Assembly (NCBI GenBank): GCA_907165135.1
Contig: OU015567.1
Coordinates: 4,345,001 to 4,409,000 of the forward strand
DNA from: Oikopleura dioica
Lineage: Eukaryota; Chordata; Appendicularia; Copelata; Oikopleuridae
Length of the DNA: 64,000 nt
Reading direction: 5' to 3'
The notes beneath the pieces were generated by a model that searched no databases, was not told the DNA's origin, and was given only the letters and a program-made list of their open reading frames with translations. The position numbers were made by a program, and so were the translations under genes. Positions 57,778-64,000 of this stretch are shown one piece after another (position 1 is the stretch's first letter; every line of letters starts with the position of its first letter).

Positions 57778-59364
57778 GCTTCATCAATTTGATCGACTTG
57801 GGATGCAAACAACATGCTATTGATGAACTGCACAGGTAGGAATAGCCTAGACATGACGCGGTAAACTCAAGAGATAGAAATCGATGCTCACAAAGATAAT
57901 TGCTGTATATTATATGCAGTATATTATTATATCACCAACGTAGCAGCTATTTTACATAATTAAGAGAGTCGATCGAGCGAGGCCTGGTGAATGAATACGT
58001 CGAGGCATGGATAAAGATATCAAAAGTAAGACAATTTCTTTGAACATTTTCTTTGAAGAGTTGTACTCTTAGAGTACTGTTCATTTATCGAATCACGTAT
58101 TACTGTGACGTTTTCATGGGGAGGTGTCTGGAACCGACAAAAATATTTCGACAAATTTTGCGTGGAAATTTTCAACCAATCAGAAGCCCAGATTCGGATC
58201 ACCAGCCAATCAGCAGCCGAGTAGACGCCCACGCAAAATTTGTCGGAATTTTTTTGTCGGTTCCAGACACCAACCTCTTTTCGCTCCCTGCCGATGAAGG
58301 GTGAAAGGAGGTGGTGGCGCTCAGAGTCTTGCCAACTTCTGTTTTCAAGTCTGAGTCAAGTTTAGTCTGTCTGATCACCAAACGGTCAACTCACGTGAGC
58401 CGCCGGCCACTGTATTAAAGTATTTCCTTTCACATTTTTTATTTCCAGCTTATCCGACTCGGCAACTTTCAAAACGCCCAGTTCAACGTCAGCGGCCATT
58501 TTCTACGAGACATCATAACGTAAGAAGCATTTTAGTTGTACTTGTCGGTAAGACTGATTTTCTTTCAAGAAATGTGGTGGAATTTAGCGTCTTTGCGTAT
58601 ACAAATTATGTTGAAAATTGCATGGAAGTGGACAAATGGAGCTTTGACAATTCATTTTTGTACGTTGGTTCAGTAAAAAAAAGGGTTGAAAATCGAAACA
58701 ATCGGCATTTTCAACCCCCTAAAGATCCGTAGCGAGTACAGTTGGATACGGAAATGTCACGCCAAAAACTGAAAATGGCCGAAAACTGACAATTATTCTC
58801 GCAATCATCGGCATTCCCGTTTATGGTATTCTCTTGAGCAAGATCAATTCTCAAGTCGAAAGGTGGATTTTTCATCTAAAGGAGAAAAATAAAGAAAAAA
58901 AATTTATCTTCTCCCGGAAGTCGATAATTTTCCTTTATATCGTTTTTGGAATGATCATCTTCGTGATTTTGCCGTCGGTTATTTTCTCGTTTGTCGAAGA
59001 GTGGACTTATTTGGATGCGATTTATTTTTCAATCACGACCATTTCAAAGGTAAATTTACCATTCTAGCGCTTTCCGACCCCCACTTAGATCGGTTTTGGC
59101 GATTTCGTTCCTTCGACAAGTCCACCTGACCGATACGGAACAACTATCTTCAATCAAAAGCTCTGTCTTCAAGCTCTGATTAATCCCTCTCCTCGTGGCG
59201 CTAGAATGGCTGAAAATGGAATGCCCTACCTTTGCCAGCAGACAGTTTGGCCGAAGCATATCGAAATTATTTTTACGATTTACAGAGTCATGATATTCTT
59301 TTGGATGCTCTTTGGAATTGCTTTTACGGTCACTGTTGATTCGGCTTCATATAAACGATTGTAG
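57778..59364 (+). CDS. Two-pore-domain potassium channel (K2P/KCNK family), 5' incomplete
   Basis: Exons 57778-57835, 57965-58025, 58449-58519, 58570-58667, 58733-59049 and 59089-59364 close in phase. Helical cap region: DELHRESIERGLVNEYVEAW. First pore: DKWSFDNSFLYVASTVGYGN, selectivity filter TVGYG. M2: TIILAIIGIPVYGILLS. M3: SIIFLYIVFGMIIFVILPSV. Second pore: DAIYFSITTISKIGFGDF, filter GFG. M4: RVMIFFWMLFGIAFTV. K2P subunits have 4 TM/2P topology and carry background K+ current as dimers. The first membrane helix is not found and should lie upstream of 57778. The loop between the second filter and M4 is unusually long with extra cysteines. The intron at 58026-58448 holds a MITE. Confidence 0.82.
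58121..58277. repeat. 157-bp palindromic MITE in K2P intron
   Basis: Left GGTGTCTGGAACCGACAAAA, right TTTTGTCGGTTCCAGACACC, arms about 45 bases (including CGACAAATTTTGCGTGG). Two CCAATCAG(A/C)AGC units lie in the middle. Confidence 0.8.
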
Positions 59365-59410
59365 ACCTTACTTGAAAGTACAAGATAAAGATAATCCTTT
59401 CTGGGTTAGA

Positions 59411-59640
59411 CCTACCGGGGGGGGAGGGGCTCCCAAGGCTACGGCCCAAAGGAGCCTCCCCCACTCCCCCACCCCTAGGTAAAGCCTTAGGGGGACCCCC
59501 TTTCCCTGAGTGAGGAGCAGCTTACGGGGTTTCCCAAGGCTACGCCCCCAAAGAGCCCCCACTCTTAGTAAAGCTTTAGGCCCTAAGGCTTAGGGGGACC
59601 CCGACTCCTTGAGTTAAGGGCAACCCTTCTTCTAGTAAGG
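59411..59640. repeat. GC-rich low-complexity tract of diverged direct repeats
   Basis: Repeated CCCAAGGCTACG(G/C)CC, TTAGGGGGACCCC and CTTTAGGC units. Its base composition is very different from surrounding DNA (GC-rich versus AT-rich). No gene. Confidence 0.55.
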
Positions 59641-60085
59641 GGTCCCTACTGATATTCGTGAAGCCAGAATAGTGAGTCTTACTGTTCATTTTCTCCGATC
59701 AAATCTCCAAAAATGGTTCCCGTCTGCCTTCATCTCTACGGAAGAAAACGAGCCGACCGTGTTCAAAAACTTACTCCTAGCCGCTCAGAAGCCGCTTGGT
59801 GACATATCAAATGGACTTGGTGAGCTTCAATTCTCAGCTTTTTGCTTTATACATACTTTTTAGCGTCAAAGCGAACATCAGATGAAGCGAAGCCTTGTAA
59901 CTTGCTTGTAATTCAGAATAAGATGTTGTGAAATAAAATGATGAAAATATAGGGAGGAGCTTGTTTTGAAACTCAAGACCGCAGAAATCTGATTTAATCT
60001 GCAGCTCTGAAATCCACCCCAGAATCCCAGTTAGCAGAGTTGGAACCAGTGTTCCAATTTCCTTGAGTAAGAGAAAAAATTGAAA

Positions 60086-62462
60086 ATGAAGTTTGCATCT
60101 TTTTTGCTTTCGACGGGGCTTGCGGGACCTGCGAACAGTCCACCAAGTAGCATCTTGACGTTTGAAATTGAAAATGATCGAGTCGGACGGCGACTGGAAC
60201 ATATCGACGGAGGGGAAAACTTTGACTGGCTTGCTCCTCATGCTGGCCCGGTTTATGCTCCTGGGACTGAGGTTTCGCTCCTTTTGTCAAGAAAACAAGA
60301 AAATCGACTGAGAAAAAAGCTTTCAATCGTTGGTCAAGAAAATTTCAACTCATCTCCTCTTCAGCCACAACTCGACCGAATCTTCGACAATCTCGGCGTC
60401 TCAAGATCGACTGAATTTGACTTTTTTAAATATCACGATTTCAACGAAATCGAGTCCTGGCTCCTTGATGATGTCAGTTCAAGTTCCCTGGCGAAAGTTA
60501 AATCTGCAGGAAAAACATTTGAAAATAGGGACATTTATGTTGTGACAATTGGAAGTGATAGCCAGCCGAAGATCACTGTCGACTGCGGTATTCATGCGAG
60601 GTACTCATAAAAGAAGAGACAATAAGATAATATCACCTTTTATCGTACTTTTAGAAATCATTAATTTTGATAGTTATTTCTTTTTATGACTAGTGTAATT
60701 TACCGATAATCATCAATTTTAATAAATTTTATCTTCTTATCTGTTGCACTAAAATTGGTTTTAGAGAGTGGGTCTCTCCAACAATGTGCCTTTTTCTTAT
60801 CGATCAGTTGATAAACGGCGACTATCAGGTAATTTTTCACTCTATCATATTATATGATAATTCATATATTTGAAATATAATATTTCAATATTTCAAATTT
60901 GAAAGCATCAATGACTATTTTTATTGAAGAAAGAGGTCTTTTCAAATTGAGTCTCAAAAGCATGAAGATATCCTTTTTTGGAAAAAGAAAGTCAATTTCA
61001 GACAGAATTTCCTGACTGTCCGGAATCTAAATCATTACATGTCTGGCATAGGAAGAACTATTAACCGAATTTAGTATATGCGGGAGGGAATCACTTGGGT
61101 GATATTTCCAGTGCTCAATCCAGACGGATACCAATACACGTGGTCTGATGGCGGCACCAATGCTTCGAAGCGTTTTTGGAGGAAAAATCGACGCGTCAAT
61201 GGTATGGAAAAATTTTATATGAACGTTCAGTTGTATTTGATCACGGGTTGCACCTCATCCTTGAACAACTTTTCTTGTAGTCTTTCTTGTTTGACAAGCG
61301 ATTACTGATCCTCTTTTGCGAGGGGGTATTACATCAGGCCCTCTTCACGAGGTTCAAATATCGAAGTAAAACATGAGACAGAATTGAGCGTCAATTCAAT
61401 GACCTGACGAGAATCAGGAAGAAACTGGTAAAGAACGTTCATGTTCAGCGAACTTTGGGAGTTTATGATTAGGCTGAGGATGTGTCGTAAGCAAAGGGAC
61501 ACGGTAAATCGGAGGAGAATAATTCTGATGCGAAAGCGGACGGGGAATTTAATGAGCTTAATCCGGGAAAATTAACTTATTAAGTTCTATTTTTATCGCT
61601 TTCCGTATCTAAATAGAAAAAAAGGGTCGAGTTCAAACTGAACTAACGATTTTTTTTACTTTGCTGATAAAAAAATGAATTAATTCTTTGAAAAAAGCTC
61701 ATTTTGCTAGACCAGCGCGGTCCGAATTGCCCCGGATAATCCGTTTTCAGACGGCTCAAGCTGTATCGGCGTCGATCTGAATCGAAATTACGATGTTCGT
61801 TGGAATCAGGCAGGAACGTCTAGGTAAAGAATCGTTCCCTTTTTTTATTGTGAAGCAAAAATTTCCACAATCGCAATTTTCAGCTCCCCCTGTTCATTTA
61901 CATACGGAGGAACAGCCGCTTTTTCTGAAGCTGAATCGAAGGTTAGAGGAGAATTTTCAACTTCAAATGATTTATTATATAAAACAATATTCTTCTCATA
62001 TTTTATCCTATAAAATTATAAAAATTATAAATAATATCACACATGATACAATTTCAATTCTCATGTCTCTCCGTCAATTATGAAAATTCTTCCATAGAAA
62101 TGAATGATTTTTATTATCAGAAATTATATAATTTATAATATAATATATAATATATATATATATAATATATATATAATATATTATATAATATAAAAGAAAA
62201 ATTTGAAATTTCCAAAAATGATAATTTCCAGGCTCACGCTGATCATGTGAATTCCCTAGAGCACGTGGGAGCATATCTGACCTTTCATGCTTATGGCACG
62301 CTGCTACTTTATCCGTATTCTGCCAAGCGCTCCTGGGAAGGTAAATTCTTCTTCGAGGAAGTGCGCTTATCGTGGATTTTCAGCGGACAATAGGGAGGAA
62401 CTCGATAATCTCGCAAAAGAATATTCTGACAAGACAAAAGCCGTCAACAACGAGTTTTACAG
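60086..62462 (+). CDS. M14A metallocarboxypeptidase (A/B type), 3' end missing from window
   Basis: Exons 60086-60600, 60765-60828, 61075-61194, 61711-61823, 61884-61941, 62232-62340 and 62384-62462 close in phase. The first exon has a signal-like N-terminus (MKFASFLLSTGLAG) and an activation-peptide-like region. Catalytic domain: zinc site HxxE in CGIHAREWVSP, NPDGYQYTW, substrate-binding SCIGVDLNRNYD, and the third zinc ligand His in GAYLTFHAYGTLLLYPYS. After NREELDNLAKEYSDKTKAV the remaining third is expected to carry the catalytic Glu and the specificity residue. I see no continuation to the end of the window (over 1.5 kb). Either the last exons lie beyond or the gene is broken. If functional it is a secreted digestive or processing carboxypeptidase. 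Confidence 0.85.
62121..62194. repeat. TA-rich microsatellite in carboxypeptidase intron
   Basis: Alternating TATAAT/ATATAT units for about 75 bases. Confidence 0.7.
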
Positions 62463-64000
62463 GTACGAGACGATTTAAAAAGTTCAAAAATATTATCCAC
62501 ATTTGCAAATCTTCTAGAGCTTGAAAACCATAAAACCAACAGTTCGACATCCTTTTCGATTTTTCGTTGCACCAAAAACATTAAGTTATTCAAGACGAAG
62601 TCTATTCAAGACCTAGTCGATAGATCAAACGAAAATAAACAATTAAATATTTGCCGGCCCGAAGTTGGGGTTCATTTTCTAAGAAATCCAGTTCATTCGA
62701 TCGTTGTCTATTTTCTCCGAAAGCACGTCTAAACCTAAGTGACTCAAAAAAGAGTCGTTGTCAAGAGACTTCTATTTTTGATGTACTTCTGGCATATCTT
62801 TTGGCATGTCGTCTGACTTTTACTACTGAAGAAATTTAGTAACAGAGTGATTCTTTGGGAACTCGGCTGGCTATTTTGAAATCAGTTTTCTCAAAAAATG
62901 ATGCTCATTATGGAATCAAAAGTTCCCAAGAGCCGGCCTTTTGATTCCCTCGTGATTATCAAAACGAGCTCTTTATTCAAAAAGAGTCGTCAATAATAAA
63001 ATTAGTTTCGAAATTGAAATTGAAATTGAGTAAAATCGCAGATGGTGAATAAACTCATAAAGTGCCACCATGTGAACTTTCTCAACTGTAAAAAGCCGGT
63101 CCTTGAGAATTCGATCGAATATTATGAAAACAAGGAAGTGTTCCATTTTAACTATTGATGAGATTATTTCAAATAATTTCTCAATTTAACTAAGATCAGC
63201 GTCATTTTTCAACTGATTCTTTCCATGTGATTATTTAAGCCACTTTGAGTTGAGAAAATTAGTTATCACGAGTGGTCGTCATTTGCCCAAGTCGTCATCT
63301 GCCCAAGTCGTCATCTGCCCAGGTCGTCATCTGCCCAACTTGGGCAAATGACGATCTTGGGTGAAAGACGATCTGTAATTGAATTTGAAAAAAGCTTTTC
63401 TATGTTTCACAGGAACGGACTCATCACTGTCAAAGTCCGGAAGTCCGGTCGATATATTTTAATAGCAAAGACTTACTCGATTAGGCCTCGATCAGAAAAA
63501 GACTGAGAGAAAGTCCTTCATAAAAAATCTCCTGCATACTGTACCATACAGTATGGTCCAAACTTGGAGCTAGCTTCCGGAGGAGATTCATAACTTTTCT
63601 CTACTTTTTCAAGAGTTATTACTCAAGTTCAAATGTGAGCCGAGACTATGCAGCTGAGTTACTCGGCACGAGTACCCTTGGTTCCACTTCAACATTTAAA
63701 TTCAATCAATTCAAATAAAATTTCATCCAAAGTTCGAACTAAACACAAAACCGACTTTAGCACCATTTTCCGGCGCTAAGAGTCAGCAAAGGGGGATACG
63801 CGTTGGCAAAACTCATTACACCTTGCTTTTCGATACGGTGCTAAAGTCCCAGATTATAGCAGATAAGATTGTTTTCTCAACAAAAACTGTCGAATTTTTA
63901 CTGATAAAACGCCAACTTCCTGTGAGTACTTTTTTTGCAAGTTTTCAGTTAGTTTCATCTTGCTTCATTTTTCTTAAATTTTGAATTCAATTACATCGTC
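62463..64000. other. No gene seen to the end of the window
   Basis: Expected carboxypeptidase 3' exons are not recognisable. Contains the 16-bp tandem array at 63276 and an inverted pair near 62855-62945 (TTGGGAACTCGGCTGGC / GCCGGC-type AAGAGCCGGCC). Confidence 0.4.
63276..63360. repeat. 16-bp tandem repeat (GTCGTCATCTGCCCAA) with inverted end
   Basis: Four head-to-tail copies of GTCGTCAT(C/T)TGCCCAA/G are followed directly by the inverse TTGGGCAAATGACGATC, giving a potential hairpin. Confidence 0.75.

Noticed and set aside
63276-63360. CRISPR-like short repeat array
   Set aside because: The 16-bp units are directly tandem without spacers, and the genome is eukaryotic.

Overview
The window is compact animal genomic DNA. 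I read about 28 protein-coding genes on both strands in 64 kb. Most are split by very short introns (about 30-100 bp), and neighbours are often only tens to hundreds of bases apart. Most introns are GT-AG, but several reconstruct a conserved protein only if they begin with GA (GA-AG). Compactness, tiny introns and GA-AG introns together suggest an appendicularian tunicate such as Oikopleura dioica. This is inference from architecture; I ran no search.

Layout. 1-9 kb: a vasorin-like LRR/EGF/FN3 membrane protein, a Ly6/uPAR-like secreted protein, a secreted zinc metallopeptidase, a trypsin-like protease and a tiny secreted or GPI-type protein. 9-16 kb: an unrecognised acidic protein, an Emi1/Emi2-like F-box and zinc-binding-region protein, head-to-head with an unrecognised gene, then GPATCH4-like. 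16-24 kb: a kelch-type secreted protein, an ShKT miniprotein and an SLC41-like Mg2+ transporter. 25-38 kb: a RalGDS-type exchange factor, a C/EBP-gamma-like bZIP, glucose-6-phosphate isomerase (GPI) and an ankyrin/coiled-coil protein. 38-47 kb: a sushi + CBM2-like + CBM14 secreted protein, a PAN/apple-like secreted protein, two tandem PLAC8-family genes, three tandem two-helix membrane proteins, an unrecognised gene and a TSP1-repeat protein. 47-51 kb: gene-poor, with an interstitial telomeric repeat, a TTAA-flanked element and a 1.8-kb hAT-like element. 51-64 kb: a small unrecognised protein, a CUB protein, a His-rich/disordered protein, a two-pore K+ channel and an M14 carboxypeptidase whose 3' end is not found.

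The most striking feature is the transposon landscape. Three terminal-inverted-repeat elements sit inside coding exons (GPI, kelch, RalGDS-like). Each is flanked by a 7-8 bp target duplication, and removing element plus one duplication restores the exact reading frame and the conserved protein. In GPI the element ends also carry a donor/acceptor pair that would splice in frame. These look like recent insertions that are either spliced as new introns or represent mutant alleles. One element carries a nested TTAA-type MITE, and another MITE family (TIR near CAACCTGTGTAGAAAACCTG) recurs mainly in introns, once apparently supplying a 5' splice site.

All exon coordinates were assembled by hand from splice motifs and reading-frame phase. 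Where phase closes across every junction I give higher confidence. Many genes probably have 5' exons or spliced-leader acceptors I could not identify.
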